From Dryococelus australis (Eukaryota > Arthropoda > Insecta > Phasmatodea > Phasmatidae): a stretch of DNA of 64,000 bases. The notes beneath the pieces are model-generated. The model had not been told where the DNA came from. It worked only from the letters and a program-made list of their open reading frames with translations, and did not search any database. Made by a program: the position numbers and the translations under genes. Shown in pieces: positions 11,931-26,062 of the stretch; position 1 is the first letter of the stretch, and the number at the start of each line of letters is the position of its first letter. The DNA is taken from assembly GCA_029891345.1 (NCBI GenBank), contig CM056999.1, forward strand, positions 25,207,418-25,271,417, given 5' to 3'.

Positions 11931-13340
11931 GTAACTGGTGCAAGTAAGGATAGAATCAAGAAGGTGATGGCTTCCTTAGGCCGTTAGTACGGATGCACTT
12001 TGGAACTGACTCTTACTGGCTCAGGAAATAGATCCTTAGGTAACTCTGGTTCAATGGGGTCTTGCAGATGACCGAGTGCCTCAGCTTGTTCCCTACGGTT
12101 TAACTTAGCTATGGACACTATTAAGGCACAGTTGTTAACTCACTCATGCAGGCGCTCAGAGGTCAGCATGGTCTGTTTCACATGCTCCTTAAGACCACTG
12201 CGCTTGGAGTAAGTCACTGGAAGAAACACACACACCCTTTACGTTGACAAGACAAGGTAGGGTCCTCGTGATCTTTATAGCGTGCCAGACCTCGTGTGGG
12301 CCGTCGACTAAGTGGACACCCTTTTCCAACACCTGGCGCGGATGTGCAGTGCGTGTTGCAAGTCAGGCCTCGCTGTTGAGGGTCACTGTGTGGGTGTTGT
12401 CTCAGCAGAGTCTTCTGAGTCTAAGGATCACCTCCTTTCGTGGCATAAAGGTGCAGTGAAAAAGACGCGAGTACCAAACCAACAAACTGGTCAGAGAGCA
12501 GTTTACCAGTCTAGGCTTTTCCATTCTACCTACAGTGAAGATAGAATGGGTGCCCGTTCTAAGTACATGTGAGCGGCAACAATGTGTTGGGCTCAAATGA
12601 GTATTTTCCTGGGATCAGCTGTGATGACCTTATGTCCACAAAGTCAACTGGCATGATGCTAGTCTACAGGAAGTTTGGTAATCAGGATTGCTGCAAAACA
12701 CATGTTTTATTTCCTTATTAGGGAAACAACCCATGATGATGCACCACCTCCTACTTCAGCAAGCGCATCTGCCAGAAAACTCTCTATGCAAATGCAGGTA
12801 GAGGTGAATGGTGCTAACTAACAATGACAGGGTAGCCTAATATTATGAAAGCAACTGGAAACCAGCTATCACAAAATGCTATCGCTGTCCTGAGGTGGCC
12901 GCTGTGTCTAGTGTGTATAGCACAGTTCTAGGTTCACTAAGCAGGATGTGGCAGGATAGACCCTCGGGAGGGCATAAGGAGCTGGAATTTCCTTCTGGCA
13001 CAGAGGTGCAATGAAGTAAGTAAGGTTTAGCAAGGATAGCTAGAGTAACCCTGGTGGCTAGCATGGTGGATGCAGCAAAGCTAATACAAAAGTGAAGGCT
13101 CAAGGTGCAGACTGGTCAGTGTCTGAGCAATGAGTGCTAGACGACTGAAGACTGGTCTGGAGGCAAGTGGCATCTCTCCTTTTATACTAAAACTGGCCGC
13201 TACTCGGCTCTTATTGGTTGGCTTCTCATAGGCGAGAGGATGGTCGCAGAGAGGGGGGTGCGAAAAGCATAGCTGTCGAGCGTGATGTCACTGACCACCT
13301 GAAAGGAAACAAACAAGCGACAAAACGTGACTAGTAATGC
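11931..13340 (-). repeat. 5' region of element A, probable LTR
   Basis: This region lies upstream of gag and contains a strong minus-strand TATA box (TATAAAAGG, 13178-13186) and a near-CRE, TGATGTCA (13283-13290). Its layout is like the LTR-like copies 1-3 but the sequence is only weakly similar. Parts near 12.8 kb (GCTAACTAACAATGA) resemble copy 1 near 4.99 kb. The minus-strand open frame at 12402-12596 has no recognised product. The LTR boundaries are not resolved. Confidence 0.45.
13178..13290 (-). promoter_or_regulatory. Probable LTR promoter of element A
   Basis: TATAAAAGG (13178-13186) on the minus strand has the near-consensus CRE-like TGATGTCA (13283-13290) about 97 bases upstream. 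Transcription would run leftward into the gag pieces. Confidence 0.45.
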
Positions 13341-14760
13341 TATCTAGCAGTGGGCGAAAGTACTCGGTGCCCTGAATGCATAGTTACAATGTGCCGGTGA
13401 ATAATACAATTTACTATATCTAGAACGTTCATCCTAAATGGCAAACAGTACAATCTCACAAGACAAGTTGAAGGCAGTGCTAACTTCTAGACTGAATAGC
13501 TAGGCTATGCGTAGTGATGAGCTGAAGTAGTCTAATCACCATTGTTGCAAAAAGAGTCTTGTGTTAAAAAAAAACAACTATTTCATCATTTCGCACTGCT
13601 GATATTTCAAGAAATTACCTAGACATAACCTGTATCCTACCACAGTGCTATCCCCCCCCCCCCCATTGCCCATATATTAAAGATAAGGTGGAATGGTTTT
13701 AAGTCTTTTACACTGCCCTAGTTAGCTAGCAATTTATTGTTCTATGAAGTGCAGAGGTTCAGATGGCCTTTAACAACATAGTTTTGAAAATTGGAGTTGA
13801 TTAAGCAAGATGGATATGGAACAGGCAGCACCAGAATGCAAGGATGGGAGAAACACTTCGTAACAGTGGCCCGGCATTGGGAAAACATGCTGATAGATGC
13901 GATTCAGGTCAATGTGTTGAATTTATATGAAATGTAGACGGCATATTGGCCTCTGCACTGGCACGATGAGACCCTGCAATGTTTACAGTAATATAAATAT
14001 TTAGTGCTATCTACTTGAAATATTAACTATCCCAAATTTTTCATAAAAAAACTTTTTATGTTGCCTATACACGCACATGGCATCACTCGCCATAATATGG
14101 TACCGGTAACATAAGAATGCATTTTATTTGCACACACGTATCTTTATTCACTTTATACGTAATATTGACTTCATAAGAAAAATAACAATTGCCCACCATA
14201 AAAAATTATATTACGTATATGTGGGCACACATAAACTTGAAAATAATCATTAAAAAAGGGGGCATTGAATTAAATGTGAAGTTATCATACATTCACTTAT
14301 TAAGAAACTTGTCTGTGTAATGTGCCACTGTTTTTTACAGCAAAAGAAGAGGGGTTATGGAAGCTAAAGAAAACAGGGAGGGTAAGGCAGAGGCAGCAGC
14401 ATGTTACTAGGATAAAGAATCCTTACTGACTTGGCCTGCAACTCCCCCCTTCCCAACCCTTCACTCCCTTCCCACCCTTTACTCCCTTCCCACCCTTTAC
14501 TCCCTTCCACGGACAATACGCCAGTGTCCCCTTCTGGCATTAAGTAATTAATTTTTATTGCTTCGCACTGCTTGAGACAACAAATGTCAAAGTGTATGAT
14601 GGTACCTTGAGAAATGTGCTACCTCTAACATCAGTAAGGGCTAGTTTTCCATAGACTGAAAACCATGGATAATATAAACTAGTACCAGGGTTCGAGGAAA
14701 GGTCTACAAAAACAAATCTGCGCATAACTGAAACTGTGGGTCAAGATACTATGGTTGGCG
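13341..14760. other. Non-coding DNA with simple repeats
   Basis: No gene is visible. A run of 13 C lies at 13652-13664 and a short tandem repeat at 14451-14510. The rest is AT-rich. Confidence 0.5.
14451..14510 (+). repeat. 18-19-bp tandem repeat
   Basis: Three consecutive pyrimidine-rich units (14451-14469, 14470-14487 and 14488-14505) share CCCTTTACTCCCT, followed by a partial unit. Confidence 0.8.
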
Positions 14761-14900
14761 AGGGATTACTGTAATTATTTTTAGACGTACCTCAAATTTT
14801 TCGACTTCTTCGACACAAACTTTTCACGGTTCCTCGGGATTGGGTTATAATAGAGAGGTGGCCGTAACAAATGGGGTCTTAATAGAGGGGTTTTACTGTA
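14761..14900. mobile_element. pogo/Tigger-like terminal fragment
   Basis: The right end, GAGGGGTTTTACTGTA, read on the other strand is TACAGTAAAACCCCTC. It belongs to the same terminal-repeat type as the element at 48589-54158. It is preceded by repeated GGTTATAATAGAGAGG-like sequence. No matching left end was found, so this is a fragment. Confidence 0.4.
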
Positions 14901-16226
14901 ATTTTTCCCCCATAAAGTTAGTGTTTAATTGTAACTGGTGTAAAATCACAATGATTTTGAAATGAACTATTAATTTAATTCAATGGACAACCACTTAATG
15001 AATAAATGTGATTTGTCCAGAAGTATATACTTGACCTCTTCTTGTAGCCAAATATTGTTTGAACATTGAGCGACTTTTGTTACCAACTAAAAAGCACATT
15101 TTCAGTAACTTTTTGCAGGGAGATATTCCATTAAACACATGCCTTTTAAGTAAACTGATCTTCTGTAAGGGCCTTTTCGACACATTTTGCTGTCTAATAA
15201 TGCATAAGCACCAGTCAACACCTTAAAGAAATTAATTTTAACTGCCTTATCTATTCACAATCCTTTGCTTTTTAAAGTGAAATATCATTACATAATTATT
15301 TCCCATACACATTTGTCACTCGAGTACGGTGTTGCCAAATATTGCCTGAATTGCACAAGCTTCAGCTGTCATCGGTTATACTCTTCAAAACTAGTTTCCT
15401 CTTCTTACATAGCTGGTGGGGAAGGGACTAGTTGCCCGGCGACCAGCATAGCATCCTTGTTCCTCCCTTTGGGTGCCAGCCGGTTTTGAAGGAGAGGATT
15501 AGTTTTACTCCATCTGCTGTTGAAGCTTCTCCTTCTCTGTCTCGCCTGCCGTGAACACACTGCTGTTCAATAACCTAACCTTGCACTGTGAGCTGTTTTA
15601 GTGTGTGGGTGACATTCAAAATTTTGCTTTCATTCTATCTCCTATTATTTTAATTTTAGATTAGTTTGAATGTTTTGGGTTGGTTTGCATTCTGTGTCGA
15701 ATTACAATAAATAATTTTCAGCATTTGGTGAAATATTGTATTCTTTATTTAAATGCGCTGAGGGGAAATGTTTTATTATGGATTATTTATGGTAATATTA
15801 ATACAACAATATATTTTTTTTTACTTCCAATTTTATTGTGTTTAATAGTTAAACATTATTTACAGATATAAGTTGCATTTTATTGATGTATATGCCAGAA
15901 CTCTCATCTACTGAAATCTTGATTTTATGGAATTTTTCTGACAGCCCCCTGAAAAGCGTTAAATAAGTTGTCCACTACAATTTCAAATTAAATATAATTT
16001 ATAGATAAAAAGTTTAATTTAACCAAAATTAAATTACATTTGTTTTAAAACAAGTATAAAATACCTGTAACACATGACATGTAGGAAGCAACAAAACATG
16101 TGGTCATCACGAGGTGTTTTTCTCAAAGCATTTATTTAGAAAGTGGGGAAAATGCTGTGAATGAACTAGAGTGAGCTGTATAGTCAAGAGTGACAGCATG
16201 TTTGTTGTAAGTACATATAAGTATAG
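14901..16226. other. AT-rich DNA upstream of the CARMIL exon
   Basis: Presumed intron or intergenic DNA. Open frames at 15265-15489 and 15680-15871 have no family resemblance. No further CARMIL exon was recognised. Confidence 0.4.
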
Positions 16227-16507
16227 GTGTGGTTGAGAGGTGTCAACAGTATTGAGTGGTGTGCCGCAGACTGCCTGGCAGAGTCGCTGGACTGCGTATC
16301 GGAGCTGCCAGCTGTGGGGCAGCTTCAGCACCTGGTGAAGGGGCGGCCTCGGCGAGCCAAAACCCGTGCCCCCACGCGTCCAATGATGCGCCCCACTGAG
16401 GTCATAGAGAATGTACAGGATCTAGGCGAGGGGCTCGACACCTTCTTCCGGCCCAGCTCCGTCACCCCCACTACCACTCCCCTCGTCTCCCCAACCTCTG
16501 ATGACAG
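16227..16507 (+). CDS. CARMIL: CARMIL-family exon (CPI and CSI motifs)
   Basis: The exon encodes about 93 residues of a C-terminal CARMIL (LRRC16) region. CARMIL proteins bind actin capping protein at the cell edge and weaken its hold on filament barbed ends. Residues 33-49 (16323-16373), LQHLVKGRPRRAKTRAP, fit the known CPI consensus LxHxTxxRPKx6P in spacing; V replaces T and R replaces K. Downstream GEGLDTFF (residues 67-74) sits where the CARMIL-specific CSI motif is expected, then a Pro/Ser/Thr-rich stretch. The probable donor is ACAG|GTTTGC at 16507/16508. A stop (TAG) just before 16227 sets the earliest in-frame limit. The true acceptor is not certain: TATAG at 16226, or the AGs inside, are possible. 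High G+C and codon use differ from the AT-rich flanks. Other CPI-motif families exist, so the family call is strong but not final. Confidence 0.75.
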
Positions 16508-18289
16508 GTTTGCACCTCTTCCCATTTCTTCACTGCACGCAAGTTACGTTATGTTTACAGATCTGCAACATTAACTTTTAACTTGATGCTGCAGAGTAAG
16601 TTGCAAGAAATATGCTCGTTTGACTTTTAGCATTGGATGCCAACTTCTGTGGCACATCCTTTAATTGCTTTTATTCAATAGTGAAGTCTCAACTGTTGAG
16701 CCACCAATCTGCAGTAAAGCAGCTACACAGGTTAATGTTGCCTTATATTTGCCAGTAGCCAATGAAATGATTCATTTAGCTCAAATAGGTATAGAGCATT
16801 GAAATATAGTGTTTTAGCAAAATAGGAATGTGTCTGTTCCACTACCGTTCTTGATCATTTTTTCTTGGTTCACGGTTTTTTTTCTATTAAAAGTGTTTAA
16901 ATTTCTGTAACTATTTTAAAATCTAGCTTACCTTTTATTTGTATATTTTGGTACAGATGAAATTATATGTCCAATTTTCAACAAAGGAAATTTTTTTTTC
17001 CTTCGACTAGCCCTGAGATATTATTTTTTCACATAATTAACAGTTTGCTAACAATTCATTTTCACTCTGAATAGCATAATACTGTCACACTTTAGAATTT
17101 GTTATTTGCAGTTTATTTAAGAAAAGAAAAGTAATATCTCATTTAGAATAAAGAACTACAGTTTATACCATTCAGTACCAACACCATGTGCAAACTTAAG
17201 AATATAAAAACTTGATAACCTCAAAACTTTTCAAGCCTTTGGTTTATGCCACATGTGCATTACATATTTTTATGAGCGTAGTTTCCATTGATTGTGTATC
17301 AACAGTTTATGAGGACGCCATTTTCTCATGATCAACCTCACGAGTAGTTCACTGGAATTATGAAATTGTCGTTAGTTTTGATAGCGCAGAAATGTTCTTG
17401 CTTAGTGCACACATCAGGACTCAGCAACGTGTATGGCAGTTTCTGTTAATTAATGGTGATCAATTTGTTTATTTTCATTAGCGAAATTGTTTTTGCATGA
17501 CGTGCTTTTTCTGGCCAATAAATTTTTTGTATAAGCTATTATTGTTCATTGTAAGAATTTCATGGGAAAGGTATCAGTTGCTGTTATAATTTAAGTCAAG
17601 GTACCAAGAATGTAACTCAGATTCTTGGTTCTTGTTCTCAAGACTAATAACGTGCGGAACTGTGGTCCGACAATTATATCCGACCCATCCCTATTACCAA
17701 ATAGGAATGCAAATTTTGTGGGTCTGTATTAATGGTAAATTATGTTACTATTTGTGTTGGATGTTTCCAACACATTGTTTTGGTTTTTACTTATAAAATT
17801 TACTAAACAATAGTAAATAAATAAATAATAACTAAAATCTCATTAAATGTTATGTTTTTATTTGTCTAAATTGTAAATTGTATACTCAAAAAAATGGAGT
17901 CTAAAAATCAGAAGATTGATAACATTTCCGCTTGTTAAAGGAAGTCAGTCGTTTTTTGTGTTTATTTTGGGAAGAGAAATCTCCCCACTTTTCCCTACGT
18001 CCATTGACTTTGTTATGTCTTTCTTAATTCAAGATGTGTAACTAACACTTTCTGATAGAGCTGTGCCAAATTGAATTAGCTTTTGCCAAATTTGCTGATG
18101 TTGACTAAGGATGTACGAATATTTGAAAATTTGAATTGTTGCGAACAGTAATTTACGAATTATTTACATTTGAACTGTGAATATCTTATGCGAAAATTGC
18201 AAATAAAACTAGATCCCCATTTTGAGTGGTTGTAGAATTGTGCCAACTTGAATCTGCTCCTGCCCAATTTGCCAATATGAAAAGAATCT

Positions 18290-18750
18290 CAACTTCTGTA
18301 ATGTATGATTTGCAGACAATTTTTGGCCGATTTGACAAACAGAACCATTGACTTATTCTTTAGTATAAATATTCTATGTCTTGCCTTTATGAACTTTGAA
18401 AGTTTCCTGTGTAAGGAAGAGAATCTGGATATAAACCCTCACTGGATAAGATGCTCAACTTGCACTGTTTTTTAAACAAAGTTTGCAGCTTTTGTCCCAA
18501 ACTCCTCCCTACTGAGATAACATCTACCAGCTTGACAATGACGACGGTCAGAGCTGAATTAGCAAGGGGAGGGAGGGATTGTTTTAACAGCCCCGAGTGT
18601 CTCCCTCCCCCCCCCCCCCCCCCCCCACACGCGCGCATTTGGAAACAACTGTTTCAGACAACTAACCTTGACCAACAACATGTATTAAAAGGAGATGTAA
18701 TAATTTTTTTCATTTACCTACAGTTACAAGTAGCACAAACATAATTCTTC
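18290..18750 (+). repeat. Dispersed repeat, copy a
   Basis: It matches 31050-31470 in the same orientation over several hundred bases with gaps. Shared stretches include CTTGCCTTTATGAACTTTGA-like, GCTCAACTT...CTG, TGAGATAACATCT and a GGTCAGAG core, then AGCACAAACAT-like sequence at the end. No coding frame is common to both. A 20-base C run (18607-18626) interrupts this copy only. Family unknown. Confidence 0.65.
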
Positions 18751-19149
18751 ATTGTTGCTGTTGCTTGTAATGGCATCCCAAAGCTCCTCTTCCCTGTCTG
18801 TGCAGTTGTAATTTCATTTTTTCAATTATAAACTCCCTCCCACTATGCAATTTCTTATTTTAAAAAAATTTAAATCTATTTCGCCTTCAAACTAGTTGAA
18901 ACTGTACTTACTCATAGTTGCCGTAATTTGTCCCACTGTATGTTCGCTGACATCACATGGTCTCCCTGTGAAACTTAATTTCGTTTAAAATTTTTACTTT
19001 AGCAAAATGATTAGTTTTTTCCTTAAGTAAAAAGTAATTCATATATAAGATTGTAGATTGACCTTTTTTTTGAACCACTTTTGTTTGCAACTGATGGTGG
19101 TAGCACAAAGTTTACTTAGTGCCGTAATTTTAAGGAAAACTTTACACGC

Positions 19150-21222
19150 TGACGTGTGCTCCTATCTCGAGGGATAGTGGTTAAGGCACTGACCACCCTT
19201 CCGAGTTCTTAAGGTGGTCCCTACTGTGGCTACTTTGTGGAAAAATACAGTCGGAGGAGTGGGGAGTCAAACCCCAGAGTGAGTTGAACCATGACTGATT
19301 CTCATCCTGGGAGATCAATCTTCCTCACTACAAGGGCTGCCAAGATTCGGTACGCCAGCTGTCACTGGTGTGTGAAAGTGAAGAGAGGATGTTTAAATGA
19401 AGAGGTGTTTGCGGGGTTGGGTGTTCTAGCCGGACGTGCTACCCATAGTGGCCTTGTAGGCTGGCATGCTGGAATTTAACTAGCCAAGGAACTAACTACG
19501 CAAGACTTGGGAACAACCTTTGATGAGAGTCAAACCCAGATAGTCTTTCCCGAAGCCAACTTTATCAGATACATATTGTGATCGTCCTTCGGTGAGACTA
19601 CCTTAGGCAGGGAAACACTTACTGTCAGCGGTGGAGTCTCTGGTGGGGTAGGAAATGGTTCGGTTTTCAGCCGAAAAGCACCTATTAATGCATCTAGGGA
19701 TGATCTGTTGAATGTATGGTGAGATCGGCCTAGGTACCAGCTTGGGTTCTAAAGGGGGTTGGGTGGTTGACCTCACTCGTAACTTAACGTCCATCTGAGG
19801 GTTTAATGATGTGTGCAAAGCTCTGCGTTCTCTACGGTGGGCACGGCACTTAAATTCACCCTTCTTGCTGTGCATCAAGCCAGCCTTTTCACCTATCCGC
19901 AGATGTGCAATCCTTAGGGGTTGGTCTTATTCAGTCACACCCAAGGCCCTAACGTATAGATTTGCAGTCCAGTATTGGGATGCCACCAAGAGTATGTGAG
20001 GGAGCACCGGAAACCCAGGGAGTGCGGCTTGTCTTACGCAGACTCTAAGCTTTCTGCAATCTCCGTCTCCTGTGGATTTTGGCACACCTCATGACTATTC
20101 CTCAGCATGGTTTTTATATTGCACTTGGCACAAGATTTAATGACATAAAATAATTAACAAAATAATTAATGAACCAAGAACTAATATTAAAATTATGGTA
20201 AGCAATAATTCTAATTCACGTAATATTTATTGTGCTACTGTGAAAGTGGGATAATCTCAGATAGTTTATAAACTGTCTAAAAGATTAATAAATGGCATTA
20301 CATAAGAAACAAGCGAAGGTGAGCCTGGTAATGATCGCAATAAAAATTTAATTACATAATCAACACTCCTTACAGCATCTCCACTACTAAGGTGTTTGTC
20401 CAGAAGGGTAACTATGTTGCAACGACCTGCTACCACGGAGTCAAGTAATCTGATAGGGGTAAAAGGGTTGCAAGGTATAGAATGTTGGGTTACCTCTGGA
20501 GTTGCGCAATCCTTGCTGTCGGCCCATGCAGTTGTGGACGAGCCTTCATAATTCAGGGATGGTGCAGTCTTCTCAATCTGCAAAAGTGGTTGGAGCCGTG
20601 TTGCAGGCTGGTGGAGAGTTTGAAGCCGTGTCGCAGGCTGAGGAGAGGAGAGAGTTCTACTGCAGACCAGGGAGTTGCTCACTGACCTACACGGCCAGTG
20701 AGCCCGGCGTGTCTGCCTGGGGGTGCCCTCGGATTACCTTATATAGCGGAAAATCTCGTGGTCAGCAATCTTCCAGGGGTTCGGGGTAAGGTAGCCTTCC
20801 AGCGCAGGGGTAAGTTTATCAGGGTTGCGGCAGCGCCATTAATTTCTTATCTCCCTGCATGGAGGCCACGATAAATTTAAACACCTCATAGTGAGACTAG
20901 CAGGATGTGACGTCACAGGGCAGCAGAGCTGCTGCTATCTCATGTTGTCATTGGAACTTCTTCCACAGCTAAATGTAGGGTAGTGGTCATTCAAAAATAT
21001 ATTTTATTTATTCACAAGGGTGACAATTACATGCCGGGTTCTGGGTGGGCTGTACATTTAATAGTTAATTGCGTTAATCATCTTTATGTCTGATGCTGTC
21101 CAACGCGTGGTGACCCTTTGGTCGGTATGTGAAAGTACTTCTGCAACTCTCGTCGGCTCGAGATGGGGCGAAGTTGCCTGTAGAGTGTGCAAGCATGCTG
21201 CACAGCATGTTGGCATGCGTCA
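19150..21222 (-). repeat. Long LTR-like repeat, copy 2
   Basis: The inverted ends are TGACGTGTGC on the left and GCATGCGTCA on the right. Internal landmarks in common with copy 1 are the start (CTATCTCGAGGGATAGTGGTT), the minus-strand TATA box (20738-20745), TGACGTCA (20908-20915) and the end block GTAGAGTGTGCA...CACAGCATGTTGGC. It shares a longer, closer match with copy 3 from about 19.98 to 20.77 kb. A G-rich purine stretch on the minus strand (CAGGGGGTGG, around 21228-21237) abuts the right end, as a polypurine tract would beside a 3' LTR. If so, the element body lies to the right and copy 3 could be its other LTR; this is inference. Open frames inside are not recognised. Confidence 0.6.
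20738..20915 (-). promoter_or_regulatory. LTR promoter elements in copy 2
   Basis: TATATAAG on the minus strand (20738-20745) and TGACGTCA (20908-20915) are about 163 bases apart, essentially the spacing in copy 1. Confidence 0.5.
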
Positions 21223-23489
21223 ATCGGCCACCCCCTGAAGTGGCGTAGATTCATCTTCAACTAGACTACTTTTGCTTCAGGTGTGGGCCAGTTGCATCTG
21301 TCGTGGTATGTTGGTTGCTTCTCTAGGTGTGTGCCTCTTCTGTGCTCTAGCACATCCAGGGCTAGGATTCAGCACACCCGTCTCTGGGTTACACGACATC
21401 TATTTACTATCAGTGGGGGTAACTTCGCCTTTCTCCCTCTCTCTTGGTTGGGTTGCGATTGGGGTGTCTGTGTGGCACCATCTCGTCTGCTTCTCAGCGC
21501 TGTCTTCCCATTGTTTCTTTGCAGCCAGGGAGGAGAGTTTTGAAAAAGGAAGTTGCGGGAACAGATCATTTTTCATCAAACACAGACCTTCCTAGTTCGA
21601 GGGCAGTTAATGTACCAAGTTGTGAAAGAAAAATTCTTTAAATTTTGGATTGTACAAAAAGTAGCTTGCACAAGGTATCTTTAAGTGCGTTACATTTTTA
21701 TATCTGTCCTTGTGAATAAAAAGTGTAGCTATCGGAAGTGTAGAACTCGCAGAGGATTGGCAACAGGGAAAGTTTACCATGGCCCCTGTTAACTGGTCTG
21801 GTTATTCAGCCAGCGCTGTCGCACAGTAACCCAGTTACGTGTAAAAAGTATGAGGTTTTAAGAAAAAACATATTATTACATCCAACATTACTCCGGGCAT
21901 TTTCCCGTACATTAAAGAGATAGAACACAAGGAGCAACTCTTATAAAAGACACGCACAGTTAACACAAGACACTCAATGCTTATTTGTACGGGAATTCTT
22001 AAGTTTAGTTTTTCCAGCGATTTGCTGTACATAACACTCTTAATCTAGGTTGTACATTTTCACTTTTCTTTTGGGATACGGCTAGTGGTTGACACAGGTT
22101 ACTTATTCTCCCTAATTCTTACAGGCTATGGAACATATAACTAACTATTCTGCGTTCTTTCTCTGCGAGTTACTAACATATGGCTGTGTGATCTTATTGG
22201 CACTGGCCTCAATTACTTAACAAGGGTTTCACTTGCGTGAAAAGTTTATATTTTCATTGGAGTTTTATGGTCTCTTATGCAAAACACAAATAATTAGCAT
22301 TATTTTGGCACTCGTTGCATTTTAACACTTTTGATTTTATGAAGGTTGGGAATTTCCTGGGTGGCAGTTACGGTGTGCTCACAGTGAGCTCTCACATGAT
22401 GCTCTTACTCAAGGGTACAGGTGTTCGCCAAACAAGGTCACCCAGTCGCATTGCAAGGAATGATGAGCGTTACGTCATTCATGTTTACAGGCCTCGTCAA
22501 TCACGCATTGCCAGTTCCTATCAGTGCTCATGGGGTTCAGTGGCATTACGTTAATTGTGTTGTACTAGATTTATCAAAGTAGCAACCAAAATAATTTTCT
22601 GTTTCTAATTTAATGCTTACGTTAGGTGAGCACTTAGGGGATTTTTCAGCAGTATGCAAACATCAACTTTCCAGTTTGTTTTCAGATTTGACTCTACGTT
22701 AATTTTTCTCCGCAAACAAAACTTTCTTGTGGTTAGCAAGCTAGGTATCAAGTTCTTTTAGTACAAAAAATATTTTTTGTTAGTCTTTATGTTGCTGGTG
22801 CCCATTGATATACGGTAGTCTACATTAATTCTGGCACTCATTAATGTGTCAGGCCTTGGTTACTACTTTTTTTTTTTTTTCAGATTACACTAATGTACTG
22901 TTGGCAGAGGGGGTGCAGGTACTCTCATCGCACTGCCTACTCTATCAGGTTAGGATTTTGGTACATGGTGTTTCATTCACACATAACCTTTCCTACTAAA
23001 CTAACTTATGAGCTCTTGCACTTTTCTTACGTTAACATTTCACATTTCTATCACTATCACTCCCTACTAATTGTTTATGTAAGAGGTCTCTGGTGAGGGG
23101 GCGTGATAGTTTGTATCCTGGCATCTGCCAGGTACTCACTCAGTTGCTGGTGGTGCTGGTCGTTGGCGCTTGGTGACGTGCCATTTCAGCAGGCATCCTC
23201 ATTTGCAGGGCGCTGCAGTGGGGGCGGCAGGCCAATGATGCATAGTAGATGCCCTCCATGGCATCTCTCAGTAACGCCCAAGGGTGTAAAGAGTGTATCT
23301 CGCTCATAGTGGGGTCACTCATGACATGGACCCTGTCGTAGGTGGCTGCAGCGTCCTAGGTGCTAGTGGCGTCTGCTTCAATAACAGCAGTCGGGCTGCT
23401 AGTGGCATCTGATTCATGTGTGGGTCTCATGGCTGTGGGCTGTCATTGCGTTGCAGCAGCTGCACGGGTGACCAGTGTACGGACTGCTC
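21223..23489 (-). other. Possible body of the LTR-like element, no recognised gene
   Basis: This lies between LTR-like copies 2 and 3. The ends are G+C-richer (21.24-21.6 and 22.9-23.49 kb) and the middle is AT-rich. The minus frame at 23140-23322 begins MSDPTMSEIHSLHPWALLRD but matches nothing I know. No reverse transcriptase or integrase motif is visible. If copies 2 and 3 are a pair, this would be a non-autonomous element. Confidence 0.35.
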
Positions 23490-23698
23490 ACTCCAGGAAA
23501 CAGAGGGAGTGCTTGGGTTGCCTTAACGCTCACGGGCGTCCGGGAAGTCGCGTTTATGGATTGATCAACCCGGGCGTCTCCTGTGGAGTTTGTCATGCCT
23601 CACGACTATTCCTCAGCGGGGTTTTTCTATTGCACTTGACCAAAAAAAATATTGACAAAAATAATTAACGAAAAAAAGTTGTGAATCTGTAACTATTA
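23490..23698 (-). repeat. LTR-like copy 3, left part (split by piggyBac)
   Basis: It matches copy 2 around 19.99-20.19 kb, for example GTCTCCTGTGGA then CTCACGACTATTCCTCAGC against the same order in copy 2. It ends at the TTAA target (23699-23702) of the piggyBac insertion and resumes at 27098. Confidence 0.65.
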
Positions 23699-23718
23699 TT
23701 AACCCTTTCGCTACTATA

Positions 23719-23820
23719 GACGTGATATCTCGCCCTTCAATGTAGGAGCAGTGTGTGCTATCAACGAGATATGTCGTCATCAACTCAGCATGCCACTAGT
23801 GCGAAGGACATGATATCTCG
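23719..23820 (+). repeat. piggyBac subterminal repeats
   Basis: Three related motifs sit just inside the left end: GACGTGATATCTCG (23719-23732), CGAGATATGTCG (23764-23775, inverted) and GACATGATATCTCG (23807-23820). Subterminal repeats are transposase-binding sites in some piggyBac elements; that role is inferred here. Confidence 0.6.
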
Positions 23821-24296
23821 TCCCACTGTTAATACCCACCTGCGGCCTGATAAAAGTCCAACATTCTTTAGCCTCAGATAAGTGTGTCTTAAAGGTTCCT
23901 ACTTACATTGAAATACTGTAGTTCTTGTTTCAAGCAATGTCAAGAAGAAGTGTGTCATCAGACACTGTAGTTCCTGTTCCAAGAGGGAGAGCTACATGGG
24001 TGGTGAGAAAGGCCAGCTGTCTGCCGCCTCCTGCCCCTCAGCCCACTGGACCACTTAGAGAGATAAACACTTGCTCTGCCACTTACAGAGATAAGATAAA
24101 CAGGGTTGGCGGGGGAATTTTATGAGGGGTAGAAAAGAAAGTAAAAGAGCTCTATGAGAAAATGTTATACAGCCAGTAAGTTACTTAATGTTGTATGTTT
24201 TGCTTCCGACTGTGGATGTTTTGGATAGTGTTATTACGGTAAAATCTTAGTCTTTTTTTCTAACACTTTTTGTCATTGTATGTCATTTATTTGTAA

Positions 24297-26062
<1,766 letters not shown>

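Larger units (their letters stand above)
6840..13340 (-). mobile_element. Ty3/gypsy-type retrotransposon A, decayed
   Basis: Reading right to left on the minus strand, recognisable parts occur in canonical order: an LTR-like promoter region near 13.2 kb, gag with a zinc knuckle, a protease remnant, reverse transcriptase, RNase H, integrase with a zinc-binding domain and a GPF/Y-type tail, then a 3' open frame. All are broken by stops, frameshifts or deletions. The integrase tail and RNase H resemble those of elements B (43 kb) and C (62 kb), so the three are probably one family. I could not pair two LTRs with confidence, so both outer edges are approximate. Insertion in this orientation is antisense to the CARMIL exons. 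Confidence 0.75.

Noticed and set aside
16325-16525. Minus-strand open frame over the CARMIL exon
   Set aside because: It is the complement of a G+C-rich coding exon; the + strand carries the family motif and splice signal.
22860-22915. Possible exon after a long T run and CAG at 22881
   Set aside because: The short segment has a stop in the phase needed for CARMIL and a weak donor. It lies in the probable body of an LTR-like element.
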